Source of the DNA: Halocatena marina
GTDB lineage: Archaea; Halobacteriota; Halobacteria; Halobacteriales; Haloarculaceae
Assembly: GCF_023276375.1 (NCBI RefSeq)
Contig: NZ_JALLPK010000003.1
Location: forward strand, 248,001-312,000
DNA: 64,000 nucleotides
Reading direction: 5' to 3'
This document shows, piece after piece, positions 18,811 to 28,004 of the stretch. The stretch's first letter is position 1. The number at the start of each line of letters is the position of its first letter. Under the pieces are notes generated by a model, which was given only the letters and a program-made list of their open reading frames with translations, made no database searches and was not told the DNA's origin. Both the position numbers and the translations under genes were made by a program.

Positions 18811-19038
18811 CTTCGTAAAGTTATTAGGTTTCGAACAGAAACAGCCGCCCACACAGCCAATTCCCGGTGTGGTCAGGCTGCTTCCGTGGGTTCGTTCATC
18901 AATATGGGAGAACTGTGTAAGCGCTGACTTGGTCATGTGGTGGACTAAATACAACTGTGTCTCAGATTGATTCCTTCGGATCTCTGGAAACTCTATAAGG
19001 TGTTGATACAATCTGATGACAGTTGAATCAGCGGTCAT
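18802..19038 (-). mobile_element. IS4-family transposase fragment
   Basis: MTADSTVIRLYQHLIEFPEI ... NQSETQLYLVHHMTKSALTQ matches the region around the first catalytic Asp of haloarchaeal IS4-type transposases, but of a subfamily distinct from the remnant at 3943. Homology stops near 18850, next to the sulfatase promoter. Confidence 0.55.
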
Positions 19039-19284
19039 CGTATCACGGGAGTGGATCAGTTATAGTGGATGGTGCGGGGCGCCTCGACCTCCCTGAGCGA
19101 GTTTGCGAGAAGATCGATTCGGAAGTTCCGGAGTTTCGGTGTACGCTCCTGTGTAGCACATTGTTGCTGTCTGGCCGGTACACATGAGCAGGAGATAGCC
19201 ACGACGACTTTCGATCGCCGAAGAAGCCGACGGTGGCACTCTGATCACCGATACGTTTTTTACCGCATCCTGACTGATCGGGAG

Positions 19285-21531
19285 ATGATGAATAACGATT
19301 CCACAGCAGACGGAACCGATCCAGCCACTGGCCCGTTCGACATTCGGAAAGCACCCCTTCCAGATCGGGAAATCAAGCGCCTGTATCTTGATTCACTCGA
19401 ACGGTACTCTAACTACACAGCGGATCTCTGGGAAGAGTGGCCGGAAGCCGACCACGCTGGATACTTCGGGAACGGGATTAGTCACGGGAATGAAGGTATC
19501 CGAGCTAACGGTGCGACGGCGTTCGTTCACGCGCTGCTATACAAAGAACGCAAGAACCTAGAGCTGACCGAACTATCCGCCGACGAGTTGAAACGGAAAG
19601 CGATCGCTGCCATCCGCTACTCTGCCATGACGTACGTCACGGGCGACTACCCGACGGTCGACGGCAGCAAGTGGGGTGCCGACGGGTGGCACCATCGACA
19701 GACGTCGCTGTGGGCCAGCACTGTGGGACTGGCGGCCTGGTTGATCTGGGACGAACTGACCGTCGAGACCCGGGAATCCGTTGAGGCGATGATGGCAGCC
19801 GAGGCGTCAGAGTTCGTCGAAAAGAACCCGTACAGCGGGCTGGAGTACGACACGATGGCAGAGGAGAACGCCTGGGGGACGACCAGTCCGGCGCTGGCGG
19901 CGAACATGTTTCCCGACCACGAGCAAAGTGACGCCTGGCGGGAGGCGGCACTGCAGCACATGATGAACTCGCTGTCGACGGCGGTCGATGCTAAGGACGA
20001 CACGGTCGTCGACGGTCGGGCCGTCAGCGAGTGGATCGAATCCCATAACATCCATCCAGACTACACGCTGGAGAATCACGGCTTCTTCCACCCGGACTAC
20101 GCGTCCGTCGCGCCGATGTATCTCGGAGATTCGTCCGTGTTCTTCGGATTGGCGAGCAATCCAGTTCCCGGTGCCGCGACCCACCACGTATTTGATATGT
20201 GGGAGCTGCTGCAGAACATAACGACTGCGACCGGCGAGTGGGCCTATCCCAGCGGTCTGGACTGGTCACTCCACTCTTACGAGAACGTATCGTATCTGGC
20301 GTGGTTGGCAACTTACTTCGATGACCCGGTAGCACGGACCCTTGAGAGCCGGGAGATTCAGTACGCCGCGAAGCGTCAACGGATCAACGACAATGGGCGA
20401 TTTGTGGGAGACAGCGCGCCTGACGACGGATCAGAGGGTTTCTACCGTGATGCCGTCTCGGCGCGCCGGATTGGGTTCGCCTACCTCCACCACAAACTGT
20501 GGGGTGCGGACGACGACGCTGTCCCCTACGAGGACTTCGCTAGAGCGATGCACGGGACGACGGAACTCACCCACGTCGGGGTCGTCATTCACCGGACGCC
20601 CTCCAAGTTCGCCTCCGCATCGTGGCTCCACAACGTCATGGGAAACGTCACTCCGGAGAGCCAGTCACATTTGAACGAACCCTACGTGATCACCCCCGAT
20701 CAGCGGACCCTGATCGGGAGACTGACGGACTCGGACGACGAACTCGCGGCAGAGGACTACACCGTTACACTGGGTGACGACGGGTTCGCTACGGCGGCCG
20801 AACTACGCGAAGGCAATTTCGACCGCTATGTGGCGATCCTCTCGCTGCCAGGCAGTCCAGTTGTGCAGTTGGAGCGAGCCGTCGCGGACGAGGACGACAC
20901 GCTTCTCCGGGAGCGCGGTGTCCCGCTCGCGATCGAGAACGACGAATTGACTGGTGGCAAGCGGACCCTGTTCACGGAGACCGGCGAACGAACAGTGACA
21001 GCCGGTGACGCTCCTGACCGGATCGAATTAGACGGCCACTGGGCGAACGTTGACGACCGACTCGGAATGGTCGTTCTGGATGGGTCGGAGATGGTCTACG
21101 TCGGCGGCCGCGGCTATAACCGACCGGGAGCGCGAAAAGACATGTGGTACGGATCCCACTCAGATGCGACCAACGTAGACGCGTCCGGTACCGACGTGAT
21201 TAACCGGGCGGCCATCGTGTTGCCGAACGTCGACCACTCGGATACGAAAACGGTAGCGACAGCCGCCGAATCGCTCCAGTTACCACAGAACGTGGTGGGA
21301 ATAGCCTTCAGCGATCCCGGCGAACGCCAGCACATCGCACTGGCCAACCTAGGCCCGGACCACGAAACACTCACCGTCGAAGTCGATACAGGGGGCGATC
21401 AACAGCCGGTCCGGGAGGTCACAGCCGAGATTGACGGGCTGATGGCTGCCTTCGCGACCTGGCAGGACGGCGAGCTGGTGGCTACCTCTGGAAACTACGA
21501 CAGACAGGAGCAGTCACTGCTGGTTGAGTGA
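19285..21531 (+). CDS. Heparinase-like (alpha/alpha) toroid protein, lyase candidate
   Basis: About 748 residues from MMNNDSTADGTDPATG; a longer open frame to 19069 adds basic, non-halophilic residues and is rejected. The N-terminal 400 residues are helix-rich with Trp/Tyr/His patterns of alpha-toroid lyases: WPEADHAGYFGNGISHGNEG, EENAWGTTSPALAANMF, SHNIHPDYTLENHGFFHPDY, WAYPSGLDWSLHSYE. The remaining 350 residues are beta-rich (LSLPGSPVVQLERAV, DGSEMVYVGGRGYNRPGARK), as in heparinase II/III, PL8 and PL21 proteins. Asn-His and Tyr residues in ENHGFFHP are plausible catalytic residues. I cannot place it in a named PL family. No signal peptide. It stands alone on the plus strand between two minus-strand sulfatases. 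Confidence 0.65.
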   Translation: MMNNDSTADGTDPATGPFDIRKAPLPDREIKRLYLDSLERYSNYTADLWEEWPEADHAGYFGNGISHGNEGIRANGATAFVHALLYKERKNLELTELSADELKRKAIAAIRYSAMTYVTGDYPTVDGSKWGADGWHHRQTSLWASTVGLAAWLIWDELTVETRESVEAMMAAEASEFVEKNPYSGLEYDTMAEENAWGTTSPALAANMFPDHEQSDAWREAALQHMMNSLSTAVDAKDDTVVDGRAVSEWIESHNIHPDYTLENHGFFHPDYASVAPMYLGDSSVFFGLASNPVPGAATHHVFDMWELLQNITTATGEWAYPSGLDWSLHSYENVSYLAWLATYFDDPVARTLESREIQYAAKRQRINDNGRFVGDSAPDDGSEGFYRDAVSARRIGFAYLHHKLWGADDDAVPYEDFARAMHGTTELTHVGVVIHRTPSKFASASWLHNVMGNVTPESQSHLNEPYVITPDQRTLIGRLTDSDDELAAEDYTVTLGDDGFATAAELREGNFDRYVAILSLPGSPVVQLERAVADEDDTLLRERGVPLAIENDELTGGKRTLFTETGERTVTAGDAPDRIELDGHWANVDDRLGMVVLDGSEMVYVGGRGYNRPGARKDMWYGSHSDATNVDASGTDVINRAAIVLPNVDHSDTKTVATAAESLQLPQNVVGIAFSDPGERQHIALANLGPDHETLTVEVDTGGDQQPVREVTAEIDGLMAAFATWQDGELVATSGNYDRQEQSLLVE

Positions 21532-21793
21532 GTGCGACCAGCCGAATATTCGGTGCCGTGAACACGGCGTATAGTGGATTGTCTGCGTTAGTCCACGGCT
21601 CTCAGAAGTGCTGTTTCACGGGGCTGTGACCCGCTTCGCTCCGACGTTAGCGTGCAACGACATGGATCCAGCGCTCGAAGCCGCGACTGACGGCTTCATT
21701 CGCGTGCCCCCCTCTTTTGTTCAAAAACCGAACTCGGAGAGAATCGTATCTGCGGATAGGTTCTAACAGCTATGGTGAATATACCGTGCGAAC
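21532..21793. other. Intergenic region between convergent genes
   Basis: No gene seen. It separates the 3' ends of the heparinase-like gene and the next sulfatase. No strong hairpin terminator is obvious. Confidence 0.35.
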
Positions 21794-23176
21794 TTACCGC
21801 AGTTCCTGAGCTTCCCACACCTCCGTTCCCGGCCTCGTGACGGGACCGTCGAGTAAGGGGTCGTCAGTCGCTTGCATCCAGTCGTGAATTCGCTGGCGGA
21901 GATCGCGTACATCCTCGGTGTAATCGGAATCGGGATCGGGGCCCGCTCCGGGCGCCCCGAACAGCCCCGACGAGTCCGGCGGCGATAGAGCGCCCCTGCC
22001 CGATGCCAAATTCTCCTGCTCGTGTGGGTCCTCACGCAGGTCGTAAAGTTCCTCACGCGGACGTTCGGTCGTGTAGAACTCCTCACAAACCTCGCGGCCT
22101 GCCCTGCTTCCCAGGATGTCAGCCGGCAGGTGGACACGCTGCTGTTTCCAGAAGTTTCGGACGTACTTGAAGCGCTTCGTGCGAATCGTGCGCATCGGTA
22201 CATAGCGTTCGTGCCAGGTCATTTCGGCGTAGACGTGGTCGCGCTCCTCGTAGTCGTTGCCTGTCACCATCGGAAGGAAACTCCGGCCGTCCACGTTGGC
22301 GGGGACTTCCACTCCGAGCAGTTCCAGTACCGTCGGGAGGACGTCAACGTGGCTCAACAGTTCATCGTAGCGCTCCCCGCCATCGAACACTTTAGGCAGT
22401 CTGGCGATGAAGGCGACCTCCAGACCCGGATCGTAGCAGGTTCCCTTGGCTCGCGGCAAGGCCAGCCCGTGGTCGGTCGTGAAGACCACGAGTGTTTCCT
22501 CGGCGATGCCCACCTTCTCGACTGAGCGACAAATGCTCCCTACCGCGGGGTCCAACGTATGGTTGAGAACGCCATTGAGGTCCGCAACCTGCTCGCGGAC
22601 CCCCGGTCGATCCGGCAAGTACGGCGGCACTTCCACGTCCTCAGGGTGATAGCGCTCGTAAGCCGCGTCGTCCACGTGGTCGCGCCGTATCGGAAGATGG
22701 GGTTCATCGATCGATAGCGACGCGAAAAACGGACCGTTGTCCGTCAACGACTCGACATCCTCTGAGAAGGTTTCGGAAACGTTCGAGGCGCGGCTGTCCG
22801 TCGTGTGGACGCGCCCGTAAATACTCTCGTCGTCCTTCTTCACGTGCTGAAAGCCGAACAGGTGTGTCGAGTATCCGATCTGGGCCAGGTGTTCGGGGAG
22901 CGTTGTCTCGCTCTCGGGGAGTTCCCACCCCCAGGTTACCTGTCCCATCAGGCCGTTATTATGGGGGTACCGTCCCGTCATCAGACTGCCGCGACTCGGA
23001 CAGCACTGCGGGGCCGTACAGAACTGATTTTCCATGAGAACGCCGTCTGCAGCTAATTCATCGATATTCGGCGTTTCGACGCCCCTATCGTAACAGCCGA
23101 GATTGCGTCCGAGGTCGTGACAGTGGACGAGCAACACGTTCGGTCGGTTGTCGTTACCGTTCGGTGTCTCTACCAT
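21794..23176 (-). CDS. Type I sulfatase (N-sulfoglucosamine-sulfohydrolase-like)
   Basis: The 460-residue protein begins with a short polar tail and RPNVLLVHCHDLGRNLGCYD. It carries QCCPSRGSLMTGRYPHNNGL: Cys58 of C-C-P-S-R is the formylglycine precursor. FTTDHGLALPRAKGTCYDPG is the second active-site block, a pattern I associate with the SGSH-like S1 subgroup. A spacer of small residues (GALSPPDSSGLFGAPGAG) sits in the C-terminal subdomain. No signal peptide. Substrate unknown. Confidence 0.85.
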   Translation of the reverse strand: MVETPNGNDNRPNVLLVHCHDLGRNLGCYDRGVETPNIDELAADGVLMENQFCTAPQCCPSRGSLMTGRYPHNNGLMGQVTWGWELPESETTLPEHLAQIGYSTHLFGFQHVKKDDESIYGRVHTTDSRASNVSETFSEDVESLTDNGPFFASLSIDEPHLPIRRDHVDDAAYERYHPEDVEVPPYLPDRPGVREQVADLNGVLNHTLDPAVGSICRSVEKVGIAEETLVVFTTDHGLALPRAKGTCYDPGLEVAFIARLPKVFDGGERYDELLSHVDVLPTVLELLGVEVPANVDGRSFLPMVTGNDYEERDHVYAEMTWHERYVPMRTIRTKRFKYVRNFWKQQRVHLPADILGSRAGREVCEEFYTTERPREELYDLREDPHEQENLASGRGALSPPDSSGLFGAPGAGPDPDSDYTEDVRDLRQRIHDWMQATDDPLLDGPVTRPGTEVWEAQELR

Positions 23177-23333
23177 GACGATGGCGACGATGCCTCGGTG
23201 AAAAAATCTACCGTCTACATTCGTCCTCCATTCTGTAGTCAGCAGGCCACTTGCGCAGTGGTCTGTGCAGCGGTCTATACCGATTCCCCATCGCCGCCGG
23301 AAAGTACAGACTTCAACCCGATATCGAGTGTCA

Positions 23334-23620
23334 CTCGTCAGTACCCTCGACTGACGTCGTGGGCTTGTCAGTGGACTCCACTTCTGCCGTTGAACCGACG
23401 GAGGCAGTGTATTCGCCGTTCAGATTCAGCGTCCCTGAGGTCAACGCACACTGACAGGGTGCGCTTCTGCCTGGAGACGTTTGCCTCGGGTGGAGCTGAT
23501 TCACTAGTTTGCGCGCAATATTCTTGTCGCATTGTAATCCGCGTTCAGTTCGTATGCACACTGCTGGCAGATGAACTGACGTTTCGACTGTCGATGAACC
23601 ACCATCCCCGTTGCAAAAAT
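23334..23620 (-). pseudogene. TnpB C-terminal remnant
   Basis: One frame reads RQFICQQCAYELNADYNAT, the second zinc knuckle plus the last RuvC Asp of TnpB. After an indel it continues as KNIARKLVNQ and the variable tail 'LTSGTLNLNGEYTASVGS'. Only the last 90 or so residues remain, so this is a scar of an IS200/IS605-type element. It lies just upstream of the rhamnonate-dehydratase-like remnant. Confidence 0.65.
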
Positions 23621-23664
23621 CTTATGTGAGTCTTAGGTAGTGGTATATACGAACCGGCGGCAGG

Positions 23665-24346
23665 TTGATTATAGAAATTACAGATATCGACGTCACGAAG
23701 GTGAGCACAGAGTCCTGGGGCGAGTTCGTGGAGTTCCAACTGGTCACAGTGATGAGCCAGTACGAGGGGTACAACAACGCGGAGGGCGACAACCCGCAGG
23801 CCAGCCGCAAGTGGATGGGACCGGTCGGCGATGTGGTCGTTGAGGTCCACACAGACGCCAGCATCACGGGCGTTGGCCACGGCAACTGGGCGACTGGCGC
23901 GATCGAGACCATCGTCGACAAGACGCTCTCGAAGCTCGTCATCGGCCAAAACCCCACGAACGCAAGAGACTGTGGGACGACATCATGTACCGGGCAACGA
24001 TCCCGTTCGGCCGGAAGGACGCGGCCATCGAGGCTATCAGTGCCATCGATCTCGCGCTCTGGGACATCGCCGGCAAAGAGGCCGGGAAACCCGTCTACGA
24101 ACTGCTCGGGGTCCCGTTGAGGACGACATCGACTGCTACGCGAGCAACCTCCATCCTGTCGACATGGAGACCCTCGAAGAGGTCGCCCGGGAGTACTTCA
24201 TCATGGACTCGCCCAAGAAGTGTATCGAGGCCATCGAAGACCGCGTCGACGCCGGTGTTACTAAGTTCCAGTGCTGGTTCGTTGACTACCCCGACTTTGA
24301 CGGCATGGAGCTGTTCGCCGACGAAGTGATGCCCGCGTTCGACTGA
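23665..24346 (+). pseudogene. Rhamnonate dehydratase-like gene fused to a luciferase-like C-terminus
   Basis: From a TTG start, IIEITDIDVTKVS, GEFVEFQLVTVMSQYEGY and [20 protein letters not shown] match the N-terminal capping domain of enolase-superfamily sugar-acid dehydratases, L-rhamnonate dehydratase type. An indel near 23960 shifts to [20 protein letters not shown] and [21 protein letters not shown] second shift near 24118 gives [20 protein letters not shown]. The whole catalytic barrel is missing. Instead the frame runs directly into '[20 protein letters not shown]' and [20 protein letters not shown], the C-terminus of a bacterial-luciferase-like flavin monooxygenase. A deletion joined two genes near 24193. 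The product cannot be a dehydratase. Confidence 0.7.
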
Positions 24347-24372
24347 GCGCGACTTTTGCTCTTCTTTGACCC

Positions 24373-24675
24373 TTAGATCATACGGTACACTTCGTCCAGC
24401 CAGATGTCGTCTTTATCATTGAGGATGTCGTCCATAACCTCGTCCCAGTCAGCCTGGGCGTCGCTCTCGGCCTGTACGTCTTTGATGGCCTCGGGGTCGG
24501 CAAGTTCCATGAATCCGAAGACGTGACCGTCCTTCTCGAACACGGAGTAGGTCTCCAGTCCGGCCCCGGATTCGAGGTACGCCGACTCGAGTTCCTCAGG
24601 TACTTGATCGTGCCACTTGCGGTAGTCCTCCCGATTACCGTCCCGAATCTCGAGGTGAAATCCGATTCGTTCCAT
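24373..24675 (-). CDS. rhaM: L-rhamnose mutarotase
   Basis: The 100-residue protein is of RhaM type (dimeric ferredoxin-like alpha/beta barrel). It reads MERIGFHLEIRDGNREDYRK, then ETYSVFEKDGHVFGFMELAD and QADWDEVMDDIL, ending with IWLDEVYRMI. The His after the first strand, Tyr residues and the C-terminal Trp segment are those expected. It interconverts alpha- and beta-L-rhamnose, feeding an L-rhamnose dehydrogenase. It converges on the dehydratase-like remnant, which supports a former rhamnose-catabolism cluster. A decayed paralogue lies at 59525-59826. Confidence 0.85.
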   Translation of the reverse strand: MERIGFHLEIRDGNREDYRKWHDQVPEELESAYLESGAGLETYSVFEKDGHVFGFMELADPEAIKDVQAESDAQADWDEVMDDILNDKDDIWLDEVYRMI

Positions 24676-25052
24676 GTGCTAAAACTAATTCCGTGACAAC
24701 ATAATACCTCGTAGTCTCGGCAATCCAGAGAGCCACCTGTGGACACGCATAGTGATTATTGTAGAATATTTCCGGATCGCTGCGACATTGGGATGGGCGC
24801 GTACCGGTCAATCGCTGCAATTACCACTATCAAAACAAGCTACATCAGTTGTCGGTGTATTCGTTTCCCGGTCCGCGGAGTTCGCAGTGATAGATCAACG
24901 AGTGTTATGATCGGATATAGGACTCTCGGTGTCTATGACTACCCGTTATTCAAATTTGTACTGCGAGTGGCGCCTCCCGGAGGTTAGAGCAATCGCATCG
25001 GGTATTGTATTTGGCAAACGAATTGTACCGAAGATTTGTTCCGGTATGTTCT
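24676..25052. other. AT-rich spacer, no gene
   Basis: No gene is recognised between the mutarotase start and the IS5 left end. The part near 24690 should contain the mutarotase promoter. Confidence 0.35.
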
Positions 25053-25987
25053 GCTTTGTTGAATCTATGGACGGCGTAGCGATCACTCCTTGATGGCTTG
25101 TTCGAGGTAGTAGACCGCAGCGGTCAACACCAATTCACGAAACTATCGGTACCAGGCGATTGGCTCGACAGCGGGCCCGTACCGGCGTTTGATGACCAAA
25201 AACGCGCTCTCAGCCATCCAGCGTTGCCCGTACTTCTCGCTGTTCAACCGGGCGTTGTGGGCGTGGTCGTAGTGCGCGAACAGCCGATATTTGATGAGTG
25301 GGCGGACGCCGTTTGACCGGAGAGTCTCCCGCAGAGATTGGTCGCCGTAGCCTTCCTTGCCGGCAAGACCCCCGATCTTCTCGGTGTTTCGTAACGCTAC
25401 CTGACGACCCACCTGTGTATCGTGTGGCCAGAGTGCCGAACAGTGCACGTTGAGGACGGCACACGACTCCGTATCGTCCAACTCCGTCGTCTTCAGCGTC
25501 CGTATGTGGCGATCCGAACGATCGATGTAGCGGCTGGTTACTGCCTCGCGGTCGAAAACGCGGCATCCAGCGCCCCATGCTCACCGGGATCGCAGGCGGT
25601 CGCCGACCGGTTGAGCAGTTGGCGCCAAACACGGGTAGGCACCCGCTCGAAGGACTGCTACAGCGTTGAGGGTGCCGGGAACTCGGTCCGGGTCAACTGC
25701 AAGACAGTGCACACCCGATCCATCTCGCTGGCTCAATCGGCGATTTCGAGGGAGGTGACGTCCATGTGAACCGACAAAAAATGCAACGTGAGGTGCTTCA
25801 AGCCGGCAAATCTGTTGCTAGCCGGGTCACTCACCATCACCGTGGGGCTGGCAGCGCAGTGCTTTTGAGCCAGCGACGCCGCTTACTTAACGAAGCGGAA
25901 GAGGATCTTAGGCACATTTCCTCTCTCCGCTTCGTTTCCATCTTCAGAGCGACGCTATCCTGCCGCTGTTTCCGGATTCAATAGAGC
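25053..25987 (-). mobile_element. IS5-family element with degenerate transposase
   Basis: The 935-bp unit is bounded by GCTTTGTTGAATC on the left and, inverted, GCTCTATTGAATC on the right. The transposase runs on the minus strand from a GTG at 25915 (PKILFRFVK) through EMDRVCTVLQLTRTEFPAPS, QSFERVPTRVWRQLL, FDREAVTSRYIDRSDRHI, RQVALRNTEKIGGLAGKEGY and YDHAHNARLNSEKYGQRWMA, to ELVLTAAVYYLEQAIKE with its stop at 25083. Two in-frame stops (TGA near 25738, TAG at 25658-25660) and several frameshifts inactivate it. The ends match those of the 212-bp element at 31050. Confidence 0.7.
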
Positions 25988-26429
25988 ACATATCACATCA
26001 TCGTAGGATTTTGTCGACATCGTCGGCAGCAAGGGAAGACAATTCGATCAGTGACTGAAAGTTATTCTCTTTGGTTCGTATTCGGAGTGATTTTATAGCC
26101 CTTTCTTGTCACACAGCTCTGTCGTCGAACCGGTAATATCGGGTGAAGTGGCTACCAATTCGGGAGTGATTACAGTAGTAGTAGTGTAATGTCTTATCGA
26201 AGTTGAGTAGAATTGGGACGTCAGATTTTGGTATTATCGGTCCAGAATACGCGAGCGGGTATCACTTTGAAGATTGCTGGTCTGTGTGGACCAGCGGGAA
26301 ATTGCGACAGCACGTTCAACGGCAAGATAGGCACGGTCTTCGAGTACGCCTCAGCTGACTCAGTAACTGGTTTCTCGCCGTCTGAACATACATCCGCCTT
26401 CGGCAACTTAAGGTGGAGGTGGCTGTCTC

Positions 26430-26905
26430 TTGGTTGTCGGCGCGTTCGACCGTTCGGTTGGCGATGGCCACGTTTGCGCCCCTTGATTCAAAGCCGAAGG
26501 CGATGGCCCGGACGGTTCCGCCAGCGCCGATCACGATGGTATCCGCGCCGGTTAGGGCCACGTCGTGGTTTTCGAATGCTCGGAGTGTCCTCGAGAGGTC
26601 GAAATTATACCCGACTGGCAGAGATTCGTTGAAGTTGATCGTGTTGACTGCGCCGACCAACTCGGTCCGCTTGTCCGAGTCGACATACTTGAGTACGTCG
26701 TGTTTGAATGGTAGAGTGACTGTCAGCCCGTCGAAGCCGAGTGCTTCAGCGCCGTGGAACGCTTGCCCGATCCGATTGGGGTTGGCCTCGAAGGTGACGA
26801 ACACACTGTCGATGCCAAGTTCGTCGAACGCGGCCTGATGCATCGGCGGCGAAAGCGAATGTTCGACGGGGTCTCCGATAATACCGTATACGTCGATGAG
26901 ACTCC
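26430..26905 (-). pseudogene. Shikimate dehydrogenase (AroE-like), truncated
   Basis: The frame reads DVYGIIGDPVEHSLSPPMHQ, then GFDGLTVTLPFKHDVLKYVD, ELVGAVNTINF and ADTIVIGAGGTVRAIAFGFE ... IANRTVERA. These are the AroE substrate (S-S/P and K) and NADP (GAGG) motifs. The normal Met before DVYG appears to be Ile (ATC), and no other in-frame ATG precedes it. After IANRTVERA the homology ends at a junction near 26430, so the C-terminal helices are missing. Confidence 0.65.
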
Positions 26906-27500
26906 ATTTGGCTGGACTAGTGAATAACTCATTCGTCCTCTCTTTTCTGGCGGACTCAAATTTCCGGGACAGACCCCTCGAACGCAGACTGGCCTGGTGG
27001 ATCTAGTTGTCCGCACGCTCAGTCACTCGATAGCGTAGCGGGTTGAGAGACGTGTCAGTGTCACGGTGTCGACTCTGGTTGATTCCTCCAGTCAGTCAGC
27101 GAGTTCCGAGCACACGAACTCGAAACCAGTTCACGAGGACGGTGTGGCGCTCTCGCTCATCAGCGACCACCCCTGAGGAACGCCAATGCTTCGCTCATTG
27201 TTGATTCGAACTCCACGAACACGAGAATCCGGCCGCCGCCGAACGCTTCCAGATGGGATCCACGGTGCGATCACAGACTGAATACGGAGTGATGGGTACA
27301 AGATTCAGACGGAGACACTCGGCGTGGAGGAACACAGTTTCACCGAGGCGACCCGTTTCACGTCGAGTCCCGCCTGCACCTGAGAACATTGTACACACCA
27401 GACTGCCAGTAGTATCGTGCGTTTGCACCGACCACATATCGGTTACTCCGCACAGCCCCGGATCCCAAACCTGATTAGCAGGTGATACTCTGTTTCATAT
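26906..27500. other. No gene recognised
   Basis: Short open frames on both strands here have no family I recognise. One minus-strand stretch near 27150-27240 (RILVFVEFESTMSEALAFLR) has protein-like composition and could be another gene fragment. The last 50 bases should hold the promoter of the LUD gene. Confidence 0.3.
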
Positions 27501-28001
27501 ATGCCGACCCATCTTGAGTCGTTCGAGCGTTCGTCGGCATCCGTCGGCGTCGAATGTATCAGCGCCAAACCAGAAAAGGTAGCGGACGCTATCACAGATA
27601 TAGCGACTGGGCCGACTGTCGGTGTCTCGCCCGAACACGAAGACGTTAGACTCCCAGATACTGTGGCTGTCGACCCGACCCCTGCCGAACTGAACCGAGT
27701 CGAGATCGGCGTGACGCCCGCGTCGTTCGCCGTCGCGGATTGCGGGTCGGTAGCGCTTTTGTCGGGAGACAACGGTAGTGAACTGGTGAGCCTCTACGTT
27801 GACCATTACGTCGCGGTCGTCGACGAGCGCGACATCGTTCCGAACATGGAGGCGGCCTTCGACCGGTTCGACGCGATGAGCGGAACGGGCGATGACGATG
27901 TCATACTCGCCACCGGCCCGAGCGCCACGGCCGACATGGGGGCGCTGGTCACGGGTGCGCACGGGCCAAGCAAGGGTATTGTCGTGGTTGTCGAGGACTG
28001 A
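27501..28001 (+). CDS. LUD-domain lactate-utilisation protein (LutC-like)
   Basis: The 166-residue protein has the LUD fold of LutC: GVTPASFAVADCGSVALLSG in the middle (binding-site strand with Asp and Ser), SLYVDHYVAVVDERDIVPNM, and the C-terminal ATGPSATADMGALVTGAHGP signature, which shapes the phosphate/nucleotide-like pocket. LutABC oxidise L-lactate to pyruvate. The gene ends with TGA three bases before the next ATG, so it forms an operon with the FeS gene downstream. It is intact although its partner is broken. In haloarchaea L-rhamnose oxidation yields L-lactate, a possible reason for its presence here. Confidence 0.8.
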   Translation: MPTHLESFERSSASVGVECISAKPEKVADAITDIATGPTVGVSPEHEDVRLPDTVAVDPTPAELNRVEIGVTPASFAVADCGSVALLSGDNGSELVSLYVDHYVAVVDERDIVPNMEAAFDRFDAMSGTGDDDVILATGPSATADMGALVTGAHGPSKGIVVVVED

Positions 28002-28004
28002 CAG

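Noticed and set aside
19069..19284. 72-codon N-terminal extension of the heparinase-like protein
   Set aside because: The residues are basic and Cys-rich, unlike the acidic protein that follows; MMNNDSTADG at 19285 is a typical haloarchaeal start.
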